Shown piece after piece: positions 1 to 12,737 of a stretch of 64,000 bases of DNA. This DNA is from Marthasterias glacialis (lineage: Eukaryota; Echinodermata; Asteroidea; Forcipulatida; Asteriidae), in the NCBI GenBank assembly GCA_911728455.2, contig OU452228.1, positions 10,917,129 through 10,981,128 of the forward strand. The letters run 5' to 3'. Position 1 is the stretch's first letter. Every line of letters starts with the position of its first letter. A program made the translations under genes and the position numbers. The notes beneath the pieces were generated by a model that searched no databases, had not been told where the DNA came from, and was given only the letters and a program-made list of their open reading frames with translations.

Positions 1-2167
1 TGCATTGAGGGCAATTTTGAGTACATTGTCACAGAATATAATCACTTGGTGAAATCTGGCTTTTCCATTTCACTTGACGAAGCATTCAATATTTATAAAC
101 TCACTCATTCAGACAATTAACACAAAATAGACACGAAAACTCGTCCAGCCCACACTCTAAATTTTGTTTCTTCATTCTAAAAAACATAGATTTTGAGGAC
201 AGAAAATGATTGTAAGTACAATTAAATGCCTGTTATTTCATCTTTTATATCTTTAGAAGCCAGTGTGTGATTTTCCAGCTATTTTGTTGTGTCTTTGTTG
301 TAATTTGGGCATTTTGGGGGGAACAGGGACAGCTGACAGGGTTACACAATATAGCTTTAGGGAATAAAAGTCATCATGATTCCATAGCGCACACCCCTGA
401 TGCTTCCCTGGGGTGCTTAAAAGGATCATCCAACCAAGTCAAAAAAAATTTAAAAGGAGTACAGCATCCCACTTAATACTGGGTCCAGAACTAACTAAAC
501 TTGTACTTTGTAATTGTAGCAGTAACGTTAAAAAAAGGTTCAAGCAAAAAAAACATTAACTAAATACCAATAACTAATTGTGTAGTAAAGCATAAACTTA
601 AATTAACTTCCGTTTGATTTAATTTTAATACTACTCTAGGAGCCTAGCTGTAGCCCCATCAGTTTTCAATGAACATGCGGGCATTTCATCACGCGGTCGG
701 AACTTTTGCGCATTCATGCCCAAGCCAAAGGAAGTAAAATTGCATTCAGCGAGAGTAGCGTTGTCAAGCGTAAATGTAGACGTAAAAATGGTTTATTTTT
801 TCATGATTTTGACACTTTGTAGTCATTCATAGTGCCTGTTCCTCTCTGTACATATTCTGTCAACCTTTCTGGACAGGTAAGGATATAATTTGACCTACAG
901 TAAGGGAGATAAATTGGAAGCCGGATATGGCGTTGTTGCCATCATTTAATATTATACGAACTAACTGTTACGGCCTACAATCTACATAGAATTCTAAGCT
1001 TGTATTGTAGTTGTACATATTGCCTTATTGGGGCCTAGTAAAAATAAAAAACAAAAACAAAACATTTACCTAGGCAGCTAGTACAGTACTAGCCCCCACA
1101 AAACAAGAGGCATTCGGAGACCAGCCAATTCAGAATATGAAACTTACCAAATCCACTACTTCAATCTGACTCAACAGCTTAAAACGGGGGAAAAACCGGT
1201 GAAAACGGCACAAGGATCAAGCAGCTCTCACGGCAAGGACGGTAAAAAATATTATAATCAAGATGTCGTCGACACACACACTTAGAGAACACACGGCAGC
1301 GCGGCAACGGCGTGGTGGACGAGGGATCGGCTGGACATGAGCGGATACCAGGGACATACTGTACACCAGACTGGACGGGTGGGAGCGCACAGCTCGGGGT
1401 CGGCTCATAATGCATGCACGCCGTTCATGCATGCACATGCGCAGCGTAGTGGTTATGTACATGATGTACTTATACTGTACATGATGTACAATTTTTTGAC
1501 GGACACAATGCATGTAAAGCAGAATACCGCATGCAGAAGTGCAACCACAAGGAAGGGGAGGAGCTACGCTGATCATTTGCGGCGGCTGTCGGGGGTGGCG
1601 TGGTGTATAATTTAGGCATCTGATGTCATACTTTTTATATTTTTTCCATTCCCATTTCGATGAAGCGATGATAAATTTGTATCAACAAATGGGATCAAAG
1701 TAAAAACAAGCAACTGTAGCGATCGAGGAGGGAGGCTAGTGGAATCGACGTCCAACCCATCCCCAATTACTGAGACGGGTCCCCTGTCTTAAGTAAAAGA
1801 CAATAAAGATCTTTATTGTTTACGAACGCCTCGAAGTGCTACCCCTGCCGCCCAACCCCCCCCCCCAAAAAAAGAAAAAGAAAAGAAAGAGCAGTACGTC
1901 TTCTTGAGGGCGCTCTTCAACTTACATGGTAACTCATGTGTTACAAAAACTATTACTACTAAGTACTGTTGTAAAGCATGTCTTTATTGTTGACAAACAC
2001 TGAAACAACAGCACTGACGTAATACAAAACGAAGCACTAGAGTAAAAGTCGCACTAGCCACTATTTTTTAGTGTCAGCGCAATGACATTGGACTGCATCA
2101 TTATATCATTGTGGTGTTTTTTATAGGATCGGCCACGACCCTTTTGTGTATGCAGATTTTGGTGGCG
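1..2167. other. Intergenic, no gene recognised
   Basis: I see no conserved coding segment here on either strand. Short open frames around 1179-1615 lie in a locally GC-richer patch with CATG/TGTACA-type near-palindromes and overlap each other on both strands, which is typical of chance frames. A poly-C/poly-A stretch sits at about 1856-1885. Confidence 0.5.
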
Positions 2168-2954
2168 AATAGACCGATTGCGCGACCAATGTTTACATGT
2201 CATCACGTGACCTATTGTGGGTACTACGTCATCTGAGCTGATGGTAAACTACGTGCAAATACATGCCGTGACCGACAGAGTCACACCAAAAGTCGGCTTT
2301 TGGTAATAATTACACAGTTACTAAGGTCATTTTATTAAAGTTGTATATTGTGATGTGACATTGAAATTAATCACATTACTGTTCCACAAACTACCAGTAT
2401 TCTACTAGAAAAGAGGTTTATTTTTAGTCATGCACTACCGGCGTCGGACGACTATAGCCACCCGCCTGTTAATTTGTTTGTAATGCAGGCCTAAATCACT
2501 GTAAAAAAGGGTAAAGAACGTTGGAAAAGCATTTATACCTAGCTTTGCGACATTTCAAATAGGCAAAGGAATCACACAGTTTTGGAAAGCAATTTCCATG
2601 GATGATTCAGCTAAAACTGTGAAATTATTGTGTTGAAAGTGTGTGATCGCGGTCGTCTGGCCCAAACGTTCCTTCGTGCACTAGTACACGTCGTGCACAT
2701 TAAATACGTTACTTGTACTATTTTCAAGACTTGCTGGAACTGTCCTATACTGGCTTTATTCAGCATTCGAAGATCTCTGGTACAAACTCTGGAATATTTG
2801 TCACATATTTCGAAAAAGAAAAGCCTCGATCAAACAAACAAATGCAACAACCATCATGTACCGCACCGCACTTTCCTATGGAGGACGTCGTGTTTGTTTA
2901 CATTAAAATACCCACAATAGGTCACGTGACGCAGGTCGTGCAATCGGTCTATTG
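2168..2954. mobile_element. Non-autonomous TIR element (family Q, copy 1)
   Basis: The left end reads AATAGACCGATTGCGCGACC and the right end is its approximate inverse, GGTCGTGCAATCGGTCTATT. Just inside, the palindrome TCACGTGACCTATTGTGGGT is mirrored by ACCCACAATAGGTCACGTGA. The ends sit next to TA, consistent with a Tc1/mariner-type target, which is inference. A second copy lies at 58678-59694 and shares the interior around CTACCGGCGTCGGAC and CCACCCGCCTGTTA. No transposase is encoded. Confidence 0.75.
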
Positions 2955-3982
2955 AACTGCTCTGAAATAAAGTTTGTATTTACATTTCTATTGATAAAAC
3001 TTATTTGTTGACTTAGGCATCAATGCAAATTCGTTGTTGGTATCTTTATATAATGATCCATTTATAATAATTATGTATAGTTGCCTCACCAATTGCATTA
3101 ACAAAAACATAAACACAACTTCAATTTAAATCATAAATTACAATAAAAAATAAAATCAAACATTACAATAACAGATCATAATGTAGTGGTTGGGTCATTT
3201 CATTTCCAACCCTAAAAAATCAATCCAAACATTTTCCACCCTTAGTAAAATGATAGGGTCAAACATGCAAGCACAGTAGCATCGCCATTGCCCATTCCCA
3301 ACGGGGAAAAATTTTGAAGGAAAATAAGTCTGTCTGATAACGAAAATCAGCATCAGACATACTAATATACATTCTGACAGAAAAATGCGTTTAGGGTATT
3401 TTTAACTAGCTGATTTGAGTTGTCGTTGAGTTGTCTCTAAGTTTCTGTGTTGTCTTGAGTTATTGTGAAATCGTTGAGTTGACGCTAATAGTATGACCCC
3501 TGACTTTACGCAGGGCCTAAACTAGGCTGCCGTATAATAGATTAATTTAGTATAATAAATTGATGTCACATGATGTAAAATGTGGTATTGACAAATAACA
3601 ATAGGCCTAATATGAGTAACAAACATTTAACAGAACTTTGTGAGTAGCGGTGCTCTCCAAAGTGATTGCAAATTTAATGTTGTGGAATGTTATAAGACAA
3701 TGACCAATGTTATAAAACATAATGGAAGCATGTGTATGCATTGACACCATTCAAGAGATTCCCGCCAAAAAAAGATTACCGTTTTGATCAGGGTGATTGC
3801 TCCATCTTGTACAACAACAATAAAACTAACCAATCGTTTTGATTAGTTTTTATAGTTATCCGTTAATAATCTGTGAATGCTCTTTATTCTCAAAGAATGA
3901 TGGCGTTTAGATAAATAGTTTAATCATATTAGTAGTGCCCTAATTTCCCTAAAATAGGATGATTTTTTAAGTACATCGCAAT
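2955..3982. other. 3' flank / 3' UTR of the SLC6 gene
   Basis: No coding segment is visible. The last 100 bases before 3983 hold the SLC6 3' UTR with its poly(A) signal. The rest is AT-rich, with a GTTGAGTTGT-rich patch at about 3415-3485. Confidence 0.45.
3883..3888 (-). terminator. Candidate poly(A) signal of the SLC6 gene
   Basis: The plus-strand TTTATT reads AATAAA on the minus strand, about 95 nt after the SLC6 stop codon. It is the first canonical hexamer downstream, so it is the likely cleavage signal. Confidence 0.5.
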
Positions 3983-6900
3983 TTACACTTTTGTGTCATT
4001 AGGATTGTGAAAATCATGGTCTGCAGTCCCAAATGCTGGTGCTGAAAGGTCCGCAAAAGGACTCGCATTGGATTCAATGCTGGGATCAACTTGTCCATGG
4101 CCTGATATCGCCGCATAGCCTGCCTTTAATCGGTTGACATTTTGTGCTGGACCCCACTCTGGATGCGGTTTGGCGGCCATTTTTAAACGCTGCAAAAAAA
4201 CAAAACAAAACAAAATCAACTTTGAATAAATCTTAAAATGTAGCCTGCATCATGGACTGTGGCAGCTATGTTATATAAGTTATATAAGCTCCTATGAGGT
4301 TTATAATAACTTGGCTATGAGTTGACATTTTGTTTTCCTATAGTTTAGTGGTATGTTGCGTCAAAACTAATAGCAGTGCTATGACTTAACACATTTGACA
4401 ACTTACTTCAATGAGCGTTCCGCTTTCACCAAACAGGTAGTATATCCCATATGTCAATATGAAAATGATTGAAAAGCTCACGAGACACCACCCTACTCCA
4501 TCAGCCCAAGATGGAAAAACATAATCTCCAACAACAGGGGTATGGTAATCAGAAAAAGCAAACACAATGATAAACTGTAGAAAGAGAACAAAATAGAGAA
4601 ATGCATGTGCATGAAATAAGAATGTGACATTTTTAACTTGCCAAACCTTAAAAATAAACATTGCTCCAATATTGACTGAATTGTTTGAAAAAGTTAAATA
4701 AAACGGTCATTCGTCAATCAACAACATATTTACAAACTTATTATTTGTTTCTGAATGGTAAAGTGATACTAACTGTAAGTTAATCTAGATGAATGAAATA
4801 TACAACTTTTGATCATATAACCCGTATAACCTTTGTGTACAAAAAGATTGACCTTGTGTATTTTAGGGCCTTTCTGGCAGGCGCGATACTGCACTGGTCA
4901 TAATTGGGAAGTTCTGTGTCATGGGTTCCACATGAAGTCAAGATTGATAAAACTTAAAAGTAACAGCTGGACAAGTTTTGCGATATGCCCTTTTTCTTCG
5001 TATCAAAAAATGATAAAAATCAGATGGTGCAATCTCCATTAAAATATAAGATTTGATGTTTTCTTCCATTGAGCTGTGTGTACAATTCGTGCCTACAGGA
5101 AGTCCATACTCTTTTATGCGGCTCTTTTGTATACACGTGATGTCACAGGTTACATGGTCTTCAATAAACATTACTCACCAGCAACGCAAGAGGGCTGAAG
5201 AACATCCAACAGAGTCGCCAGTAGAGTGATGGAGTAAAATTAAGCATTGAGTGGATATCCCTGCAAATTCGATTGACACCTGTAAACAAAGATCAGTGTA
5301 TGGCAAATTACAGTTTTATTGTTCCTACCTTGATGCTCACAATCATAATAACTGTTTGACTCTTATAAGGAAGAAAACAACACTACAAAACAGTATATTT
5401 TTATCTTTCCATTGTAATTTTAATTTCAAATAAATTCATATTTGTGCATCTTTTTATCTGTAAAAAATTGTCTTGATTCGGCCTCTGGCATGGCGGCTGC
5501 GATGGCGGTTTTTTTTATCTATTAATAAACCATTTAAATTCAATTCAACTACACTTCTTTTACTTACCATATATGTAGGACACCGCCAAAGTCTCGGTCA
5601 CTGTTGTTACCATTGGCGAAAAGCCACACATATACCAATCAAGAAGAGTCATTACATAAATACCACCCTATGCGGAAAAAAAATAATTTACAAAAATAAG
5701 CTTTTGATTTCTTGTTAAGGCATAAAAATACCATTTCTTGTTAAGGTATACAAAGTGCCCTAGACCTAAAAATACTCGTTCAAAGAACAATTAGTTTCTC
5801 TATCAAAGCATATTGTTTTTGGTAGGAGCAATAGACCAATCCATTAAGCCCCGCCCCTAAACATAATGACAAATCACAGCATTGGCTAAATCACCACTGT
5901 ACACGTGGGCAACACACGCACGCTGTAAGAACGCGCACGCATGTTTAAGGATTTTTATCGTGTCGGATTTTTGTCGGACTTTCGGTGGCGTACCCAAGGC
6001 TGTGATTGGTCAACACGTATGGGGGCGGGGCTTAATGGATCGATCTATTGAACTAAGCAGCTGGGATGGCCTTCTGTCTTTGCTCTTCTTAAAAAAGAGT
6101 CCACACACAAGCTAAATACGGTTCAGCCACAACCAAACCCATTGCTTAAAACTATCATTAACAATTCCGAGGTCTCTAGGGAGATGTATTAACTGATATA
6201 GATTCAAGTTAGTGGTTGCTTTAGAAACACTTGAACATGCCAAGTTCTTACTTCAGTAACAAGAGGTAAACCGATGACAAACATCGCACAGCAAGTTCCT
6301 AGGGTTATCAACCATTTCCACCGTCTTGTCTGGGGCCATACTGCCGCAAACTCGTCAGTTATTGCCGTTATTAAAGTCTCCAAGCAAACAAACTAAAAGG
6401 GGAGCATACAACATAGTGTTATTGCTTTTGTTATAGTATACTATTTTATCTTTTCGAAAGAAAAAAATAATACACTTTTGGAAAGTACCATTCACTTAAA
6501 TCACTAATTTTAAATTAATGCTGCCAATGGTTCTAACTGGCGAATTTAAGAGGATTGGACAGACTGGATAAAGTTAATATCTATTCTTTTATAGTTACCT
6601 GACTGTCAAGTCCCAGGATAATGAGCATGAAGAAAAATAGGAAAGACCACAGCTGGGGAAGCCACATGCGACTCACTGCCTCGGGAAACACAACAAATGC
6701 CAAGCCGTACCCTTCAAAATGAAAAACCAAACAGTAATGGCACTGCTGGAGGTATTATTTCTAAGGGGAATTATCCTCCCCGTAGAGATAATATTATTTC
6801 AATTTTGTTGTCACAAAAGTGCCAGCTACTTTGAAAGCTTCAAGTGACCGTCCACATTTCATAGAAAGATTTAAATTGTGGTTAATTAATGTCTTTCTGA

Positions 6901-9900
6901 GTTGATACCACAAAACAGGTCTTTCTGACATGTCTGATTTGCTGTATCTGGTTTCCATTATATATGGTTGTGGACTATTGAAAAGAAAAACGCAAATCAG
7001 AAAGTCTTTTTCTGGGGTAAACACGGAAAGACATCTTTATTATCAACATTTTACGTCTTTGTACGATACTTTAACTCAGAAACATAGAAACGCGGATGAT
7101 CAGCTGAAGTTACATATCCCAGATGGTTTCTTTTACCACGCACACCAGTACATCCAGAAAATACTTACCGGCATCAACTACCTTTTCAACAGTCGTGTTA
7201 GAATCATGTGCCATGAAACCAACAATTGAGAAGATGACAAAACCAGAAAATATACTGGTAAAGGCACATGATATGCAGAACATAAAGGCATCCCTGAATA
7301 ATATAAAGAGAGAAGTATTAAATTAAATGTAGGTGAAGAAAAATTGTGTTTGTCTTCTTTGGAACCACGGACAATAACTAAACATTTTGGGGTAGCATGA
7401 GCAAATTGATCACATCAAATAATAGGGAAAGGGTGGTAGTTTTTTTTGCGTTATTGCACTTCATTAAAAGTTTCAAACCTAAGACGGTTATTTGGAAATA
7501 CAAGTTCGGTGTTTTTTCTTTAGATAGACTTGCCTGTAACAGTTGTTGTTGAATTTGTTATAGCTCGCCAGTGTGTGCATCCCTCCCCATCCAGGGCTGA
7601 AGGAGACAAACACCTGATTGGCTGCTGCCTGCCACACCTGAAAATGAATATCAAGCAGTTACAATTTGGTATATTCAAACCAAAGCTTTGATATGCAGAG
7701 TCAACACAATATATTGCAATAAACTGATCCATTAAGCCCCGCCCCTAAACTTATTGACCAATCACAGCATTGGCTAAATCACCACTGACTGTACACGGGG
7801 GCAGCACAATGTGCGTCTCTTTAGTGACACTCTGCACGACATGAACGCCCACGCTATAAAGTACACCCACACATGTTTACATTAATTTTCCAATAGGATT
7901 TTTATTGTGTCGGACTTTAGTTGGACTTTCAGTGGCGTACCCAAGGCTGTGATTGGTCAACACGTATGGGGGCGGGCTTAATGGTTCGGTCTATTGACAA
8001 CATACTTTTATGCTAAGCAAAACTTTGAAGTCTTTGAGACGCTATTCGTAATTCTGGTTACTTGCGTTGGACTTGTTCCTACCTTTGCTCTACCAAGAGA
8101 TTTAAAGTTGGGTTTGATGAAGAACAAAATTCCTTGGAGAGAACCTTCCAGTGTCACCCCACGAATTAAGAGAACGACGAGCAGAACGTAAGGAAAGGTG
8201 GCTGTAAAATATACCGCCTGTTTTGGAGAGAAATCATAACTTTACTTCAGATCGCATTGTTGTCAAACAATCTCAAAGTATACATTGATCCCAAAGTACG
8301 GCCTCTCAGATGTGTCTGTGAGAGGGCCGGTTTCAAAATATTAGCTGTTCTTCGGAGCCCTTTTCATTGACGTCATTCTGACGGAGTTGCCATATCAGCC
8401 TTTTAGGAAAGATGGTGTGGGTTTTTTGTCAGTTCTCATTATGTGCACTACTTACTTTACCAGACGATTTTACTCCTTTGGAGATGCATATGTAGACAAT
8501 GACCCAAGCAGCTACAAATGCCAAGAATAGTTGCCAACGAATAGATCCTAGGGAATGCAAACCATCAGATACTCCTAACACATGCAACCTATATAGTACC
8601 AGGACGTACAGAGGCAACATTTTGGTTTTAACATTCAATGGTGTTCTGAAAACTACTTTAAAATAATAATTATTCACTGAAGCAAAGATATGTATTACTT
8701 TTTATTAAGACAGGTGCTTGTTCCATGGAACTAAAAATCATGCAATTCAGAGGTTCCTTTTACGTGACTTGTGATACACATTTCTGAAATTGTTTTTTAA
8801 AGGGGAATCTTTGGACAGTGTCTTTATTATAAAGCATTTAAATCCCTTGGTTAAATAACTTTTATACTTTAATTGAAGTGTCTTAAATGCATAAGTAATA
8901 AAAGTAATGTTTTACTTCCAATATTCTTCTGTGGCTCGTGCACGCTTTCCAGTATAATTTCCCGCAGTTGTGAAGTTGGCCACAGTATATAGTGATGGCG
9001 TTATAAATGTTTCATTCATTGGGTATGAAGAGCTATTCGAAGTATCAAAATACTCTTCTTGAAATTGTTCAAAAGACTTCCTCTCATAGCAGTTGTCTGT
9101 GTTCCATTCGTTGTCACACCCAACCCAGGGTTGAGGATTGAAGACGGACGTGACCATGTAATAAATGCAATATGCAAGAACGAGGTTGTAGTAGAGACAA
9201 AAGCCTCCTGACAAAAAAGCCATGGCCAATCCGGCTCCTGCACAAAACCGTATTTGAACAGAAAAAGATCAAGTAAAATGCGATGACACAAAAGTTGGAA
9301 ATGGGCAAGGGCAGGGGGGTTGCGAGACGGGTAAAAGGGGGATGCTTTTGTAAGTTAATAATGACACGTTATATATTTATGTGTATTTTTGCTCTTGTTA
9401 AAAAAATCTAACTCTTGAATAATTGTTAACTAATCTGGTTATAGACAGTTAAAGAGGATGACATTTATAGCAAGTAATCGTTTGTGCCAATGATTTGAAT
9501 GTGAAATTATAAAGTTCCTTGTTTTACTAGATAGATACTGCCATACCTTTGAATAGTTTGCAGTAGTTCCAAACACTGATGCACCCAAGACTGGAAAACT
9601 GACCAAGACATAGCTCCAGGAATATGATCGGTAATGCCACCAGACCGATCATGGTGAAATAAGGAATCAGAAATGCACCTTAAAAACAACATTGAAAAAT
9701 GTTAAATAACACTAACTGGTTGATAAAAGGTCTGAATCACTGTCACCTGTATATTTGAACAGAAAACCACATTAGATATGAGCTATTAAAGTAACGTACA
9801 CCTAATAATTTTGACCATAAATGAACCTGATCTTTGTTCAATAAAGAACCAAAGCAACAAAGAGACAGCATAAAATGTTTGTCAGTTATACAGTCAGTAG

Positions 9901-10177
9901 AAATAAAGTGTCCATGTATTTTTTTGTACTTCTCACCTCCACCGTTTTCGTAGCATAAATATGGAAATCTCCAGACGTTGCCAAGCCCAATGGAATAACC
10001 CATTACAGACAGAATGAACTCAAAGCGTCCTCCCCAAGTTTCTCTCTTTGGAATCGCTTCGTCAGCTGAGCCGGAATCCTGCCCGCTTTCCTTCTCGTTA
10101 AGAGGAATTGCTGGGGTCGCCTCCGTGACATTGATCTGGTGTTTGCCTTCTTCCTGTGTTTGCAACGAAGAGTACAT
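3983..10177 (-). CDS. SLC6 family Na+/Cl- dependent amino-acid transporter
   Basis: This is a complete 13-exon gene for a plasma-membrane symporter of the neurotransmitter/amino-acid SLC6 family. Exons (minus order): 9937-10177, 9547-9678, 8916-9237, 8456-8588, 8083-8217, 7534-7637, 7169-7293, 6599-6711, 6252-6392, 5568-5667, 5179-5279, 4407-4574, 3983-4189; total 673 aa. TM1 carries the family signature NVWRFPY (residues 67-73) in [21 protein letters not shown] Gly replaces the Asp of monoamine transporters, so the substrate is probably an amino acid. TM2 has [10 protein letters not shown]. The large extracellular loop has the two conserved Cys ([12 protein letters not shown]) and four N-glycosylation sequons. 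TM6 reads [18 protein letters not shown] and TM8 has LGLDSQFVCLET for sodium binding. The closest family feel is glycine/proline/ATB0+ transporters, but the substrate is not settled; the SPG before WGG is unusual. Intron 6 uses a GC donor, and at least three MITEs lie in the introns. Confidence 0.93.
4811..5160. mobile_element. MITE family M, copy 1 (SLC6 intron)
   Basis: The element is about 350 bp and ends in GTTACATGGTCT. It is colinear over most of its length with 12414-12737, sharing GGGCCTTTCTGGCAGG, TACTGCACTGGTCA, TTCTTCCATTG and GGAAGTCCA. The left end is degraded (GATCATATAACC). It ends about 17 nt from the splice donor of SLC6 exon 11. Confidence 0.75.
5829..6050. mobile_element. 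MITE family P, copy 1 (SLC6 intron 9)
   Basis: The left terminus AATAGACCAATCCATTAAGC with CCCGCCCC is mirrored on the right by GGGGCGGGGCTTAATGGATC followed by GATCTATT. The interior contains GTGATTGGTCAACACGTATG, also present in copy 2 at 7717-7996. A TA flanks both termini. Confidence 0.85.
7532..7533 (-). other. Non-canonical GC splice donor, SLC6 intron 6
   Basis: Exon 6 ends TGT TAC AG and the intron begins GCAAGT. The next exon (from 7293) begins G GAT GCC after a normal AG acceptor. Joining them restores the highly conserved SLC6 stretch NNNCYRD, and no GT donor in the correct phase is available. GCAAGT after AG matches the strong-consensus class of GC-AG introns. Confidence 0.85.
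7717..7996. mobile_element. MITE family P, copy 2 (SLC6 intron 5)
   Basis: The ends CAATAAACTGATCCATTAAG and CTTAATGGTTCGGTCTATTG are inverted copies with CCCCGCCC / GGGCGGG next to them. The interior shares GACCAATCACAGCATTGGCT and the GTGATTGGTCAACACGTATG block with copy 1. Confidence 0.85.
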
Positions 10178-11051
10178 CTTGAAGCACGAGGCCTGCTGAT
10201 ATGAGATAATGGTGTTCTGGACCTAAAAGTTAATCTCGAGTTGTTCTCATAGTGCTTTTTTTGTGAAGCGTGATACTCTGCCAATATCCACAATTCAGTG
10301 TATCTTTTGTTGTTTTGAAGCGCTTATCCAAAGAGCAAGGAGCAGTTCCTCTGTGGTTAATCCAACTGTAACGACTATCAACAACTACAAAGTAGGCCTA
10401 CACTCTTTCACTTCATTCGAATGGGAACAATGAATATATTTTACAGAATGCTAACTCTTCAAATGGAAGTGGTAAATACCAACAGTTTCATGATGTCCAC
10501 TTATATAGCCACTATGGAACCGGAAATTTCTATTCCGTTAATCGAGAATAAAGGAATTGGGGTAAACGGCGAACTTTATCCCTATACTCCCTACTTGATA
10601 TTTGGACGCACTGGCAAACTAGATTGTACCCATTATTAGATTATATTATTATCTTCCGTAAAGTAAATCAAAGTGCAAGTTAACACAACCTATTTGATGG
10701 CTGTTCAAGACAGGCAACTATATATCAATTAGTCAATTCTGATTGAGACAGGTTGGGAACGCTATTTTAGTACAATACTGTAACCAAAGAGCAAGGACTA
10801 TATGAACAACAATGAAGCTGGTTTACTGTGGTCTTGCAAACCATGTAAAAAAAAAAATAAAAAAAATGGGTCAACTCAACCTGAGCAAAAGTGACCAACA
10901 AAGGGTTTTGTCAATAATTAACATTAACATAAAACGTACAGGACAAACTTTGTAATTTTGTTACAATATTTTGCCAAACGATCAAGCAGGCCTACATGCA
11001 AAATGTCGTACAAAAATGAGTTTACAGTTTTTTCTCTCTAATATTTACCTG
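10178..11051. other. 5' flank of the SLC6 gene
   Basis: This holds the upstream region and possible 5' UTR of the minus-strand transporter. No additional coding exon or clear core promoter element was recognised. A homopolymer A tract lies at about 10848-10866. Confidence 0.4.
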
Positions 11052-11878
11052 AGGTCAGCGGCGTAGCGAAGGCACTTTCTTTGGGGAGGGGGGGGGGGGG
11101 GTGGAAGCCTAAATTTGCAGACTGACATTACCAAATGAAAGTAAAAGCGCAATGACGTGGGACTCACGTACATGTGGGGTTTTTAACCCCCGAACGCTCA
11201 TGAGGTTTCTGAGTGATTCCAATGTTTAAAATGGCCCCGATGCTGAGCGTTCGACGACTCATATTAGAAATGCAAGCTTTGAAAACCGTAATTTCTTTTG
11301 CAAACCCCGTTTGAATTCATGGACACAAATTCTTGTCGGGGTCGAGGGGGCAAGCCCCCGGACGCTCTACGGGTTTAAGTGTTTGTTTTTAGGAAGACCG
11401 TCAAGTTGCCGAAAATAGTCGCTTAATTTTGAAATTCAAACTTTAAATACTTCTGGAGGCAACGATTCTAATGGGTGTCCAGGAGCGAATTCCCCGGACA
11501 CTTCAATAATTTGAGTTTTTTTCATGGCTTAAAAAGGGCTGTCAAGCTGCCGAAAAAATAAACGTTTTTGATTTTGGACATGTAAACTAATGCCCCTAAT
11601 AAAGTCTAATGGGCTGCAGGGGTGGTCCGGGGGTAAAGCCCCCGGACGCTCTATACGGATGTAAATCTTTTCATAGCTTAGAGGCCCGCACGTTGCCGAT
11701 TCAGTAATTCAAAGTTTGACTTTCCACACAACAAGGATTTAAATAAAGATTTTAGTCGGCAAACTCAGGGCTCTATGCTTGCCGAATGTTTGTTGCTCAA
11801 TTTGCAGACTGGGCTCTAAATGCCGACTTAAGAAAAATATGTGGAGGGGGTGTCCCCACAGTCGCTACGCCGCTGCCT
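11052..11878. mobile_element. hAT-like non-autonomous element with internal repeats
   Basis: The termini AGGTCAGCGGCGTAGCGA and TCGCTACGCCGCTGCCT are inverted copies. CAGNGGCGTAGC is the type of end seen in many hAT elements of invertebrates (family knowledge). G-rich tracts lie just inside both ends. The motif CCCCCGGACGCTCT or close variants recurs at about 11188, 11355, 11484 and 11637, giving a degenerate repeat of about 130-160 bp. No transposase frame is present. Confidence 0.7.
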
Positions 11879-12413
11879 AAAGTATTAAGTAAAACAATGT
11901 CAAATTTGATATTGTGTGGGCGTACGTGTGAGTCGTCTCAAAATCTATTTTGCCAGACAACAATTTTATTTGGTGTAGTCCAATTTTGATTGAATCAGTA
12001 ATTGTTATATCTGTTTATATTTGCTGTTTATCTGGGCATGGGGAAGAGGGGGGGGGGTGCAAAATCATGTGCGTAGTCCTCCATTGCAAGGATAATACAA
12101 ACAAAGGGTCACTGACATCTACTTTACACTTCAGATTTGTTTACTGGTATTTTAAATTCCAGGTCAGTGACATTTACTTTACAGTTCAAATTTGTAAACT
12201 TGTAATTTAAATGAGGGGTCCTTCAAGTCGGGCAACCACGCACATTCCAACTTGATTCACAGGCATAGGCCTAGATGTCATTGACAGGTGGAATGGAGAT
12301 TGTGACATACACTGACAAAACTGTTGAGCATAAACGGTATAAGAGTTTAAGCAACCATGATTTAAAGTTTTCGGAAGCGGTTTATGTCACACACACAACA
12401 CAGATGTACTTAC

Positions 12414-12737
12414 AGACCATGTAACGTTTGTTTACAAAAAGAGTGACTTGGTACATTCTAGGGCCTTTCTGGCAGGCAAGATACTGCACTGGTCACATGA
12501 GAAACTTCACATTTTGTGTCATAATTTCCAAATAAATTCAAGTTATAAAAATGACAGCTGATTAGTTTCGAGATGTGCCCTCTTTCTTCATATCAAAGGT
12601 TAATAAAAATCGGACAGTGCAATATCCATATAAGATTTTATGTGTTCTTCCATTGGGCTATGTGCAAATTGTGCCTGCAGGAAGTCCAGGCTCTGTGGCT
12701 TTTTTGTAAACATATGATGTTACAGGTTACATGGTCT
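12414..12737. mobile_element. MITE family M, copy 2
   Basis: The termini AGACCATGTAACGTTTGTTT and GTTACAGGTTACATGGTCT form an imperfect inverted pair, with TTTACAAAAAG mirrored by CTTTTTTGTAAA. It is colinear with 4811-5160. A partial left end of the same family lies at about 63548. Confidence 0.8.

Noticed and set aside
1217..1615. Overlapping frames of 119 and 92 residues on opposite strands
   Set aside because: No domain, no splice context and Arg/Cys-rich composition; typical chance frames in a GC-richer patch.
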